64,000 nucleotides of DNA from Saprospiraceae bacterium (GTDB taxonomy: Bacteria > Bacteroidota > Bacteroidia > Chitinophagales > Saprospiraceae), in contig JADKBO010000002.1 in assembly GCA_016715105.1 (NCBI GenBank), forward strand, positions 372,001 through 436,000, read 5' to 3'. Under the pieces are notes generated by a model. The model was not told the DNA's origin. It did no database searches and saw only the letters and a list, made by a program, of their open reading frames with translations. A program made the position numbers and the translations under genes. Positions 7,247 through 16,601 of this stretch are shown here, piece by piece; position 1 is the first letter of the stretch, and each line of letters opens with the position of its first letter.

Positions 7247-10200
7247 TTAAAAATCAAACGTGAGTCCCAAATACATTCTTCTTGGGAAGAAAAAATTTCC
7301 TGGTGCGAGTAAACCCCAACTATACGCATCCAAAAATGCATCAATACCTCTATTGGTATTGATGACATCGTCTACTCTGTCTTGTCCAAGTTCCGATAAT
7401 AAATATCCATCATTGTCTGGTGACCCTGTAGCGCCATAAACACCTTTCACATTTTTTGTATTGAGAAGGTTTTGTACTCTGAAATATATGTTTGCATTCA
7501 ACGGTCTGGCGTCTTTGCTAGGCTTGATGGTTATTCTTTTGTCCGCTCTTAAGTCAACGTTAAATGTCCATGGCAATCTAGATCCATTGAGTTCTCCAAC
7601 AAAACCAGAACCTCCATATTGTGATGGAATTTGATTTCTTGTGTAAGGTCTACCTGAAACTGCAAGAGTAGTAAATGTTATCCCTGCGTTTTCAAATATC
7701 TTTAAACCTCCAATCACAGGACCATCATAATTTTTTCCACTGGCATATCTGTAATCAACAACAGCAGTTACCCGGTGTCTTTCATCAAATGAAAGTGGTA
7801 CTAAATTTCTGATTGGTCCTCTGGTATTGATGTTTCTGGAAGAGTTGGCATCAGATCCAGATCCATTGGCAAATTGCAATGTATAGGTAAGGTTTAATTC
7901 TAGGTTTTTCGTTCTTCTTCTATCAAATTGAAAGGTGAAACCCGTAACGTTTCCAAAGTCAAGATTACCATAAGATTGATAATTATTGATTGGTGAAGGT
8001 AAGTTTGCATATGCTCTTCTTTGTATAAGGTCTTTCATTTCTTTTTGATAACCTGAAATCTTCATAGAAGCATTTTCAGAAATTTTTTGTTGGAAGCCCA
8101 CTTCATAATCAATGGTTCTTACTGGTCTTAGCGCTGGGTTGTTTGCTGCTCCATTTCCCGTTCCAATATTTTCAAAGTAGAAATAATCCAGTGCAGTCAT
8201 AATCACATTAGATTGTGGCCTCTGATACAAAACATCATAGTGGGCAAAAAATCCAGCTTCCTCAGAAATTGGGAATGAAAATGCCAACCTTGGCATTACA
8301 TTAAATTGTGGCTTATAATCATCAAATGAAGTATTGATGTCAAAATCTGGATCTTGAATATTGAGCACTCTTGCAGGTGTTTGGCCAGAAGCCGTACGGC
8401 CAACATAAGCAGGATAAACGATGCCACCATTAAAAATGGCGTTTCCATTTGTAACGGATGTACCATTGGAGCTAAACCACTGATCTCCTACCCGATAGCC
8501 AATGACTTCGTCTGACTCTTCACCCGTCACGTAAACTTTATAATCATCGCCAACGGATTCCGGTTGTGTTCTGCCAGTCCTTTGGAAAAATTGATCTGCT
8601 GATTCTATTTCATATAAAGAATATGGGTCTTTGAGTACTTTGGTATTGGCGTCATAATAATCTACTCTTACTCCCAATCGGAAGATGATGTCTTTATAAG
8701 AGAATTTATCTTGAATATAACCCGCCATGTAAATTGGTGTAAATGGAGCAACATTGAAGGTTCTTGTTCCATCAGCATTTCTTTCTCTGAAAAAATCTGC
8801 AAAGGTTGCAGTTCCAGAAAGTTTATTTCCTAAGTAATCATAGCCATAATAATCAATCAGTTGCTGATCTGAAAGTTCTTTGGCAGAAAACATGTCTAGT
8901 GAAAGTTGGTCCGGGCTTACGCCATCAATGTTGACGAATTCATTGATGCCTACCCCAAGTTTTTCTCTGATTGTGCGATAAAACTTATCTTCTGAACTTG
9001 TTTGCACCAAGGTTTGGTAGATAGGTAGACTCACATTTGCTTGGACGAGTGGATTGAAAACCATAGTATCCCTAAGCACAACTTCTGGGTCTATACCTTT
9101 GATGTGGTTATTTACCAATAGGTCGCCCAGTCTCCACAATCCACGTGGGTTAAGGGTATAATTTCTGTTTACTCTTTGCTCATAAGTAAACCCAAGTTGG
9201 ATGTTGTGTCTTCCTTTTTCTGAGCCCCCCGGTAAAAAGTCAAAACCTGAACTGACATTAAATGTGACTAGATCTGATTCTGATTTATTAAACGTATTGT
9301 AAACTTGTCCCGGATTTGCAAATAAATTATTCCACACATTGTTGAGGTCGTTGTCAATGAGACCATTTTGTCTATTCAAAAATGCCAATGTACTATTTTG
9401 TGTTCCTGGCATAAACTCGCCTTCTACTTGTGTATATCCCAGGTGTTTGAAGTCAATTGTGCCTTGATCTGGATCAATGTCAAAACCAAAAAATGGGTTA
9501 TAATCTACATTTGTAGCTCCGTAATATCCATAATCAAACAATCGATCTTGATGTCTGATGTCCTGTGAATTTTGTAAGCCTCTTTCATATCCCCCCTGTA
9601 GGGTGTAAGAAAAGTTTTGCAAAGAAGATTTTTTGGCTCCTTGTTCTCTATTACTTGAAGATTGAGCCCCCAATTTGTGTCTAAATCTAAAGTTAACCCT
9701 ATATCTGTCATTGAATTCAAAAGGATTGTTGGTCCAGTTGAGCATGGTCCACCCTGCAATGTTTGGTGTAAATTGGTTTTTATTTTTTATATAGTTCCCA
9801 GATAAAGATAAATCAATGGCATTGCTTAGTCTTGCATCCAATTTTGCTACCAGGTTCATATCTCTATCGCCCGTATTTGGTCTTGCTTTTAATGGGTCGC
9901 CTATATCTGCGTTTCTCAACAATTCTGCAGCTGGTAGATTTACATTACCCAATTGGTAAAGCGGATTTTCTTCTAATTGGCGGATGATACTTTCTGGAGC
10001 CCGGTACACACCAACAGCACTTGGAGAGTTATCTTTGATGTCTCTGAACTGACCAGAAACTCGGTAACCCAAGGTTGTTTGGCCTTTTTTATTTTTTAAA
10101 ATCGGCCCAGATAAATATCCCATACCCAAGTTGTATCCATATGGATCTAAATATTTGGAAGTTTCAATATCAAAACCTGCAGAAAACTTATCAGATGGTC

Positions 10201-10858
10201 CTTTGGTTGTCAATGAAATAATTCCGCCTGTAACGTCACCATACTTTGCTTCAATTCCCCCAGTAATGACTTGTAGTTGGTCGATTTCTGATTGTGGTAC
10301 AGATCCAAATGTCCTGATACCGTCAATGATGTATACTGTTTCATTACTTCTCGAGCCTCTAATAGAGGGGTCACTTCCATCTTGGGTAGCCACACCTGCA
10401 GAAGTTGCTACAATACTATTTAGCCCCTTTACCGGCAAAGCGCCAATTTTCTCTGAAGAAATTACCGTACCGGTGGTCGTGTTGTCCACATTTACGAGTG
10501 GATTTCGATAGGCAGTAATGATGGCTTCTTCCAGAATTACACCAGATACAATCATATCAAAATTCAACCTGGTCGTTTGACCTGCCTTCAAAAACACACC
10601 TGTGGTCATCATATCGGAGTAGCCCAAATATTTGACTTCTACGTCGTATGTTCCTGGCTCTACATCAGAAACATAAAAATTGCCATCGATGTCAGATTCC
10701 GCACCGGTAATAAGGATGCCATTTTTATACAAGGCAACGGTACCAAACAAAATTGGCTCGCCCGTTTCTTTGTCCTTGAGTTTTCCTTCCAAACTCGTTT
10801 GAGCAAAGACTGCCGAAGTAATGAACATCAAAATCAAGCATAGGTAAATTTGCTTCAT
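7247..10858 (-). CDS. TonB-dependent receptor with carboxypeptidase-like regulatory domain
   Basis: It has 1,203 residues. The signal peptide ends at residue 19 (VFA/Q). It is followed by a CarboxypepD_reg-like beta-sandwich (residues about 20-110: GKLKDKETGEPILFGTVAL, GNFYVSDVEPGTYDVEVKYLGY), a plug domain (about 120-230, with SIRGSRSNETVYIIDGIR and GGIEAKYGDVTGGIISLTTKG) and a long barrel ending LGLTFDF. The terminal Phe and aromatic pattern fit outer-membrane insertion. Such receptors import ligands using TonB-ExbBD energy, or act in protein or peptide handling beside a partner. No SusD-like partner is present; the downstream partner is instead the large T9SS-type protein. Ligand unknown. 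An inverted repeat lies just upstream (10884-10897). Confidence 0.92.
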   Translation of the reverse strand: MKQIYLCLILMFITSAVFAQTSLEGKLKDKETGEPILFGTVALYKNGILITGAESDIDGNFYVSDVEPGTYDVEVKYLGYSDMMTTGVFLKAGQTTRLNFDMIVSGVILEEAIITAYRNPLVNVDNTTTGTVISSEKIGALPVKGLNSIVATSAGVATQDGSDPSIRGSRSNETVYIIDGIRTFGSVPQSEIDQLQVITGGIEAKYGDVTGGIISLTTKGPSDKFSAGFDIETSKYLDPYGYNLGMGYLSGPILKNKKGQTTLGYRVSGQFRDIKDNSPSAVGVYRAPESIIRQLEENPLYQLGNVNLPAAELLRNADIGDPLKARPNTGDRDMNLVAKLDARLSNAIDLSLSGNYIKNKNQFTPNIAGWTMLNWTNNPFEFNDRYRVNFRFRHKLGAQSSSNREQGAKKSSLQNFSYTLQGGYERGLQNSQDIRHQDRLFDYGYYGATNVDYNPFFGFDIDPDQGTIDFKHLGYTQVEGEFMPGTQNSTLAFLNRQNGLIDNDLNNVWNNLFANPGQVYNTFNKSESDLVTFNVSSGFDFLPGGSEKGRHNIQLGFTYEQRVNRNYTLNPRGLWRLGDLLVNNHIKGIDPEVVLRDTMVFNPLVQANVSLPIYQTLVQTSSEDKFYRTIREKLGVGINEFVNIDGVSPDQLSLDMFSAKELSDQQLIDYYGYDYLGNKLSGTATFADFFRERNADGTRTFNVAPFTPIYMAGYIQDKFSYKDIIFRLGVRVDYYDANTKVLKDPYSLYEIESADQFFQRTGRTQPESVGDDYKVYVTGEESDEVIGYRVGDQWFSSNGTSVTNGNAIFNGGIVYPAYVGRTASGQTPARVLNIQDPDFDINTSFDDYKPQFNVMPRLAFSFPISEEAGFFAHYDVLYQRPQSNVIMTALDYFYFENIGTGNGAANNPALRPVRTIDYEVGFQQKISENASMKISGYQKEMKDLIQRRAYANLPSPINNYQSYGNLDFGNVTGFTFQFDRRRTKNLELNLTYTLQFANGSGSDANSSRNINTRGPIRNLVPLSFDERHRVTAVVDYRYASGKNYDGPVIGGLKIFENAGITFTTLAVSGRPYTRNQIPSQYGGSGFVGELNGSRLPWTFNVDLRADKRITIKPSKDARPLNANIYFRVQNLLNTKNVKGVYGATGSPDNDGYLLSELGQDRVDDVINTNRGIDAFLDAYSWGLLAPGNFFFPRRMYLGLTFDF

Positions 10859-10883
10859 TTAATTCGTTTTTTATCCTTAATAA

Positions 10884-10897
10884 TTACATTTATGTAA
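10884..10897. promoter_or_regulatory. Perfect dyad TTACAT-TT-ATGTAA upstream of the TonB receptor gene
   Basis: A 6-bp inverted repeat with a 2-bp centre lies 26 bp before the receptor start codon. A second perfect dyad (arms 10908-10916 and 10924-10932, 9 bp each, AT-only apart from one C/G pair) follows 10 bp further out. No TAnnTTTG box is visible in this spacer. A repressor or activator site is plausible; the regulator is unknown. Confidence 0.4.
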
Positions 10898-11058
10898 CAT
10901 TCTTATATCATTAAAAACTAACCTTTTAATGATGAATTGAATGTTTTAGCCTGGTTAGGTTCACTCGGTTTTTGGTATTTGGAGGTATGGTCTGGTAGCG
11001 TCGGTTTCAATAACTTTTGCAATTATAAAACAATCAGTTATAATTTAGTTAACGTTTT

Positions 11059-12012
11059 TTAAGACTTTTTATCAAAAGTTTTCACAACTTTTACAATTCT
11101 TGACAAAGTAAGACTCGCTATTTTGGTCAATGATTCGTTTGTCCAGCCTGCAATATGGGGACTTGCCATGACGTTTTGGTGTGAAAACAAGTCGGCATAT
11201 TTCTTCATTTCTGTCTCAGAATATTTTTGTGGTTTTTCGTTTTCAAAAACATCTAGACAAGCGCCAGATATTTTTTTATTGGACAAAGCCTTTATTATTG
11301 CTTCTGTTTGGATCACATTTCCTCTCGATGTATTTATGATAAGCGGGTATTTTTTCAGTCCAGCAAAAAATTGCTCGTCGGCATAATGAAAAGTATCTTT
11401 TGCTAGCGGTAAGTGAAAACTGATGATGTCACATTCTTCCATAATTTGTTCCTTACTCGCCACCTCAACGTGTTTGCAAGTGTGGCCAAAGTCTTCTTTA
11501 AATTTATCGTGTCCAAGAATTGTCATTCCAAATCCAGAAAGCTTGGTAGCCAAAGCGCTGCCAGTATGCCCCATTCCTATGATACCAATTGTCTTACCGC
11601 CTATTTCAAAACCCCTGTTTTCTTCCCTTCTCCAGTCAAAATTTTTGACTTCCTTATTCGCTTTACAAAGATTATTAGCAAATGAAAGCAACATTCCTAT
11701 CACTTGTTCTGCTACTGCATCGCAGTTTCCATCAGGAGTATTGATACAGACAATATTTTTTTCTGTGGCATAAGTCCTGTCGATGATCTCCATTCCCGAT
11801 CCAAGTCGGGCAATAAATTTGAGATTTTTACCTAGGTCTATCATCGCCTGGTTCATATTGATCTTGCTATTGATGATGATGCCATCCAATCCTGGTAGAA
11901 ATTGTGGCAATTGTTCCATTTCAACCGAAGTATCATAAGTTACATCAAAGCCTTCTTTGATCAATCCTTCTATCAATAATTCATGAACCTTGTCTGTAAT
12001 CAATATTTTCAT
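11059..12012 (-). CDS. D-isomer-specific 2-hydroxyacid dehydrogenase family protein
   Basis: This 317-residue protein has the two-domain fold of the D-2-hydroxyacid dehydrogenases. The NAD-binding motif is GMGHTG (146-151) within KTIGIIGMGHTG. The family catalytic residues are at Arg230 (NTSRG), Glu257 (LDVFENE) and His286 (SPHIAG). Family members include 3-phosphoglycerate, lactate and glyoxylate/hydroxypyruvate dehydrogenases. There is no C-terminal ACT domain, so if it is SerA it is the short type; the substrate cannot be fixed from sequence alone. The start overlaps the ruvC stop by 4 bp (ATGA), implying one transcript with ruvC. Confidence 0.88.
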   Translation of the reverse strand: MKILITDKVHELLIEGLIKEGFDVTYDTSVEMEQLPQFLPGLDGIIINSKINMNQAMIDLGKNLKFIARLGSGMEIIDRTYATEKNIVCINTPDGNCDAVAEQVIGMLLSFANNLCKANKEVKNFDWRREENRGFEIGGKTIGIIGMGHTGSALATKLSGFGMTILGHDKFKEDFGHTCKHVEVASKEQIMEECDIISFHLPLAKDTFHYADEQFFAGLKKYPLIINTSRGNVIQTEAIIKALSNKKISGACLDVFENEKPQKYSETEMKKYADLFSHQNVMASPHIAGWTNESLTKIASLTLSRIVKVVKTFDKKS

Positions 12013-12593
12013 ACTTCCTTTTTACCTGTTTTAGCCACCCTTGTTTCATTGTTTTTAGCAAAAGAAGACCAATCACTATATTTTTTTCCTTTTACAGAAA
12101 GTCCTCCACTTTGATTAAAGTGACAATAAGCTACCGCCAAAGCATCTGTTGCATCTAGATATTCTGTTGTAATTTTTACCTTCAAAAGGTTTTCCAACAT
12201 GGCTGCCACTTGTTCTTTAGAAGCATTACCATTGCCCGTTACCGACATTTTGATTTTTTTGGGCATGTATTCTGTAATTCCAAGACCCATGGTAATGCCC
12301 GCTGCAATGGCTACCCCTTGGGCGCGACCCAATTTAAGTAACGACTGTGCATTTTTTGCATAAAACGGGGCTTCAATTGCCATTTGACTGGGCAAATAGG
12401 TTTCTATAATTTCTTGAAGTTGTAAAAATATCTCCCGAAGTTTACTTTGGTGATCCTCTAGGTTTTTCAATTTTATGACACCGAAAGTCAATATAGTAAG
12501 TTTGCTTCCCTCAATTTCTACGACAGAATAACCCAATATATTTGTTCCCGGATCAATTCCAATGATCTTGTATGCCGTGTTTGACTTTGTCAT
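12009..12593 (-). CDS. ruvC: Crossover junction endodeoxyribonuclease RuvC
   Basis: RuvC resolves Holliday junctions with RuvAB. The N-terminal KIIGIDPGTNILGYSVVE supplies the first catalytic Asp (Asp14 from the chosen start), AIEAPFYAKNAQSLLKLGRAQG the catalytic Glu, and LDATDALAVAYCH the C-terminal Asp residues. I chose the ATG at 12593 over the in-frame TTG at 12605 because a TATTTTTG promoter box at 12624-12631 would start the RNA near 12617 and the ATG fits the family start. The C-terminus is extended about 25 residues beyond the core with basic residues. It overlaps the dehydrogenase gene by 4 bp. Confidence 0.95.
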   Translation of the reverse strand: MTKSNTAYKIIGIDPGTNILGYSVVEIEGSKLTILTFGVIKLKNLEDHQSKLREIFLQLQEIIETYLPSQMAIEAPFYAKNAQSLLKLGRAQGVAIAAGITMGLGITEYMPKKIKMSVTGNGNASKEQVAAMLENLLKVKITTEYLDATDALAVAYCHFNQSGGLSVKGKKYSDWSSFAKNNETRVAKTGKKEV

Positions 12594-12623
12594 ATATATT
12601 ACCAATTATTTACATTGGTGGCA

Positions 12624-12631
12624 CAAAAATA
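12624..12631 (-). promoter_or_regulatory. -7 box (TATTTTTG) for ruvC
   Basis: It matches TAnnTTTG on the minus strand, 30 bp before the ruvC ATG. No clear -33 element. Confidence 0.5.
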
Positions 12632-12846
12632 ATGGATTATACAATTCTTTCAGTGTATCGGCTGATATTGATACTTTTTACGAGGTCCTTCTTTGAAATA
12701 AATTGAATTCGTACAAATCTGTTATCCGAGTGCACTTGGTATAATAAAGGGATTTCTTTTTGAAGATATCATAAAGTCAAGCAATATTTTTAACACATCG
12801 TGTTATATTACACAAACTATATCCGCTTTTAAAAAAGATGAACGCT

Positions 12847-12854
12847 TATATTTG
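12847..12854 (+). promoter_or_regulatory. -7 box (TATATTTG) for carB
   Basis: It matches TAnnTTTG and is followed by CGCCC, nearly identical to the greA box. It predicts an RNA start near 12861, about 35 nt before the carB ATG. The rest of 12632-12846 holds nothing I can name. Confidence 0.6.
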
Positions 12855-12895
12855 CGCCCAAATTGAAAATTATCCTTTACTGATAAAATACGAGA

Positions 12896-15715
12896 ATGCC
12901 TAAAGATACATCTATCAAATCTGTACTCATCATTGGAAGTGGTCCTATCATCATTGGCCAAGCATGCGAATTTGATTATTCTGGAACACAAGCCTCCAGG
13001 TCTTTACGTGAAGAAGGAATTGAAGTAAGTCTCATCAACTCCAACCCAGCGACCATCATGACAGATAATGTGACCGCAGATCACGTTTATCTTTTACCTC
13101 TTACCGTTGAAAGCATTGAAAAGATTCTTTCAGAAAGGCAAATCGATGCTGTTTTACCAACCATGGGCGGACAGACGGCTCTCAATCTTGCTATTGAAGC
13201 GCACAACATGGGTATTTGGGAAAAATACAATGTAAGAATGATCGGTGTGGACATTGATGCGATCGAATTGGCAGAGAATAGAGATAAATTCCGTGCTCAT
13301 GTCATTTCTCTTGGTCAAAAAGTTGCCCCTTCTTTCATTGCAAACTCCTTTTTGGAGGGCAAAGAGGCTGCTCAAAAAATTGGCTTTCCTTTGGTCATTC
13401 GCCCTTCTTACACTTTGGGTGGTTTTGGCGGTGGCTTTGTACATAAAGAAGATGAATTTGATGTTGCTCTGAGAAGAGGTTTGGATGCTTCTCCATCACA
13501 CGAAGTTTTGGTAGAAAAGGCAGTTCTTGGTTGGAAAGAATACGAGCTGGAGTTACTTCGGGATTCAAAAGATAATGTGGTCATCATCTGTACGGTTGAA
13601 AACCTTGACCCGATGGGCATACATACCGGCGACTCTATAACCGTTGCACCTGCAATGACGCTATCAGACACCGCTTACCAGCAAATGCGAAATGATGCCA
13701 TGGAGCTCATGCGTTCTATGGGCAATTTCTCTGGTGGTTGTAATGTACAATTTGCCCTCAATCCCGAAAATGAAGAACTCATTGCTATTGAAATTAATCC
13801 CCGTGTTTCTAGATCATCTGCCCTTGCCAGTAAGGCTACTGGATATCCAATTGCTAAAATAGCTACCAAGTTAGCTATTGGTTACTCTTTGGATGAACTC
13901 AAAAATCAAATCACAAAAACGACCTCCGCCTTTTTTGAACCGAGTTTGGACTATGTCATTGTAAAGATGCCTCGTTGGAATTTTGAGAAGTTCAATGGTG
14001 CCGACACTACTCTTGGTCTGCAGATGAAATCCGTAGGTGAGGTCATGGCCATTGGCCGCACTTTTCTAGAAGCCTTGCAAAAAGCTTGTCAAAGTCAGGA
14101 AAATAACCGCGCCGGTCTTGGTGCAGATATGAAAGAATGGATTCGCACAGAAGATATTTTGGAGCGATTGGAAAAAGTCAGTGACGATCGCATCTATAGA
14201 GTAAAGGATGCTTTAAGGTTGGGTGTTCCTGAAAAGTCAATCCAAAAGTTGACCAATATTGATAAGTGGTATATCAAACAAATCAAAAAACTTGTCGTCA
14301 TGGAGGACGAGCTTTTGAAGTACAATGTTGCAGAAGATATACCTGCTGATTTCTTTAGAGATCTCAAATCTCACGGATATTCCGATGCCCAAATTGCCTG
14401 GCTTCTGAGAATCAATGAAGTTGAAGTAACTAGACAACGCAAAAAACTGGGTATAATAAGGACTTATAAAATGGTGGATACCTGTGCCGCAGAGTTTGAA
14501 GCTAAAACACCGTACTATTATTCTACTTTTGACCATGAAAACGAATCTATCCCAACTCCTGGAAAGAAAAAAATCATCGTTTTGGGCTCTGGACCAAATC
14601 GCATCGGCCAAGGAATTGAATTTGACTATTGTTGTGTCCACGGTCTGCTTGCCATCAAAGAAGCTGGATACGAAGCCATCATGGTCAATTGCAATCCAGA
14701 AACAGTTTCAACCGATTTTGACATCGCAGATAAACTTTATTTCGAGCCCGTTTATTGGGAGCATTTGGAAGAAATCATTGACTTAGAAAAACCAGAAGGG
14801 GTCATTGTACAATTAGGTGGACAAACGGCACTCAAACTTGCTGAAAAAATACACAATAAAGGTATCAGGATCATCGGCACTTCATACAATGACATGGATC
14901 TGGCAGAAGACAGAGGTCGTTTTTCTGATTTATTAAAAGAGTTACACATTCCATATCCTAAATATGGTACAGCCAAAGATGCTGACGAAGCGATTGCTGT
15001 TGCCCAAAAGGTGACTTATCCCGTTTTAGTAAGGCCTTCTTATGTGCTTGGTGGTCAAAGAATGAGGATTGTTATCAATGATGACGAGTTGGAAAAGCAA
15101 GTTTTAAATATTTTCAAACACATGCCAGATAACAAAGTCTTGATAGATCAGTTTTTGGTTCATGCCAAAGAAGCTGAAGTAGATGCTATTTGCGATGGAG
15201 ATGAAATACACATCATGGGCATCATGGAACACATCGAGCCTGCTGGAATTCACTCCGGGGATAGTAACGCCACCTTGCCTACCTATAGCTTGAGTGAAAA
15301 TGTGTTGGAGCAAATGAAAGAATATACTTATAAGCTCGCCAAAGCCTTAAACATTATTGGTTTGATCAACATCCAATTTGCCATCAAAGATGAAAAGGTA
15401 TACGTCATTGAAGCAAATCCGCGCGCGTCTAGGACAACACCATTCATAGCAAAAGCATACAATGTGCCATATCTAAACATCGCTTCTTTAGTCATGATTG
15501 GCGCTAAAAAGTTGAAAGATTTTGAAATTACCAAAAACCTTACGGGTTATGCCATCAAGGTTCCTGTATTTTCATTCAATAAATTTCCCAACGTAGATAA
15601 GCAACTCGGACCTGAAATGAAGTCAACCGGAGAAGCCATACATTTCATCAAAGACTTACATGATCCTTTCTTCAGAGAACTAGAACGCAACAGAAACGTT
15701 TACCTTACTAGATAA
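12896..15715 (+). CDS. carB: Carbamoyl-phosphate synthase large subunit, lacking the C-terminal regulatory domain
   Basis: The enzyme makes carbamoyl phosphate from bicarbonate, ammonia and two ATP for pyrimidine and arginine synthesis. The two homologous ATP-grasp halves are clear: SVLIIGSGPIIIGQACEFDYSG opens the first and KIIVLGSGPNRIGQGIEFDY the second (near residue 560). The frame ends at residue 939, soon after the motif LGPEMKSTGEAIHF, whereas the 1,073-residue E. coli protein continues with a roughly 135-residue MGS-like domain binding UMP, IMP and ornithine. That domain is absent and no frame continues it, so the gene looks naturally short; I recall similar short CarB in some flavobacteria. 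carA is not in the window. The SDR gene follows 10 bp later. Confidence 0.96.
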   Translation: MPKDTSIKSVLIIGSGPIIIGQACEFDYSGTQASRSLREEGIEVSLINSNPATIMTDNVTADHVYLLPLTVESIEKILSERQIDAVLPTMGGQTALNLAIEAHNMGIWEKYNVRMIGVDIDAIELAENRDKFRAHVISLGQKVAPSFIANSFLEGKEAAQKIGFPLVIRPSYTLGGFGGGFVHKEDEFDVALRRGLDASPSHEVLVEKAVLGWKEYELELLRDSKDNVVIICTVENLDPMGIHTGDSITVAPAMTLSDTAYQQMRNDAMELMRSMGNFSGGCNVQFALNPENEELIAIEINPRVSRSSALASKATGYPIAKIATKLAIGYSLDELKNQITKTTSAFFEPSLDYVIVKMPRWNFEKFNGADTTLGLQMKSVGEVMAIGRTFLEALQKACQSQENNRAGLGADMKEWIRTEDILERLEKVSDDRIYRVKDALRLGVPEKSIQKLTNIDKWYIKQIKKLVVMEDELLKYNVAEDIPADFFRDLKSHGYSDAQIAWLLRINEVEVTRQRKKLGIIRTYKMVDTCAAEFEAKTPYYYSTFDHENESIPTPGKKKIIVLGSGPNRIGQGIEFDYCCVHGLLAIKEAGYEAIMVNCNPETVSTDFDIADKLYFEPVYWEHLEEIIDLEKPEGVIVQLGGQTALKLAEKIHNKGIRIIGTSYNDMDLAEDRGRFSDLLKELHIPYPKYGTAKDADEAIAVAQKVTYPVLVRPSYVLGGQRMRIVINDDELEKQVLNIFKHMPDNKVLIDQFLVHAKEAEVDAICDGDEIHIMGIMEHIEPAGIHSGDSNATLPTYSLSENVLEQMKEYTYKLAKALNIIGLINIQFAIKDEKVYVIEANPRASRTTPFIAKAYNVPYLNIASLVMIGAKKLKDFEITKNLTGYAIKVPVFSFNKFPNVDKQLGPEMKSTGEAIHFIKDLHDPFFRELERNRNVYLTR

Positions 15716-15725
15716 AGAAATAATT

Positions 15726-16430
15726 ATGACAAATTTAAAAGGGAAAACGGCCTTAATAACGGGTGGTTCTAAAGGTATCGGTCTTGCTATTGCTCAATTC
15801 ATGCTTGATGAAGGTATGAATGTCTGTATTACTTCAAGGACACAAGAAGACCTTGATAAAGTTTCTGAAATTATTGCCAATCCTGCTTTGCTGACGGTGG
15901 TTTGTGACGTAAGAAGTATGGAAGACCAACAAAAGTGTGTAAATGAAACTATTTCAACTTTTGGAAGTATAGACGTTCTTTCTGCCAATGCTGGTGTAGG
16001 ACATTTTGCCAATATTACAGATCTTACAGTAGATCAGTGGAATGATGTGATAGATATTAACCTTACTGGTGTTTTCTATTCTGTAAAAGCTTCGTTGGCT
16101 GCACTCATTGAAAGCAAAGGATATATAATTACAATTTCAAGTTTAGCCGGCACAAATTTTTTCGAAAAAGGAACTGCATACAATGCAAGTAAATTTGGTT
16201 TAGTTGGATTTAGTCAAGCACTTATGTTAGATGTGAGAAAACAAGGTGTCAAAGTGAGTACCATCATGCCTGGCTCAGTAGCAACACATTTCAATGGTCA
16301 TACTCCAAATCCTTCTGATGATTGGAAAATACAACCAGCCGACATTGGCCAGATGGTGATAGATTTATTGAAAATGAATCCTCGTACTCTTCCATCTAAA
16401 ATTGAAGTAAGGCCTTCTATGCCAGGATAG
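15726..16430 (+). CDS. SDR family NAD(P)-dependent oxidoreductase
   Basis: A classical short-chain dehydrogenase of 234 residues. The cofactor motif TGGSKGIG (12-19), NAG at 88-90, Ser138/139 and the active-site Tyr152-x3-Lys156 (YNASK) are all present. SDRs of this type reduce ketones or oxidise alcohols; the substrate is not predictable. It begins 10 bp after carB and probably shares its transcript, although no functional link to pyrimidine synthesis is evident. The C-terminus (MNPRTLPSKIEVRPSMPG) resembles the 3-ketoacyl-ACP/sepiapterin-reductase-like SDRs. Confidence 0.9.
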   Translation: MTNLKGKTALITGGSKGIGLAIAQFMLDEGMNVCITSRTQEDLDKVSEIIANPALLTVVCDVRSMEDQQKCVNETISTFGSIDVLSANAGVGHFANITDLTVDQWNDVIDINLTGVFYSVKASLAALIESKGYIITISSLAGTNFFEKGTAYNASKFGLVGFSQALMLDVRKQGVKVSTIMPGSVATHFNGHTPNPSDDWKIQPADIGQMVIDLLKMNPRTLPSKIEVRPSMPG

Positions 16431-16601
16431 CTATTTGTTTATCGTGAGCTAAATTCTCCATTGTAACCCTAGAATCATCTCTTTTATGGGTTAATTCTTT
16501 GTTAATCTCCCTACAAAATAAACAGACTACAAAATCTAGTCGTTTTGGAGTATATAATGAATATCATTATTTTGCTGATAATATTATAATACCAAAATGC
16601 A

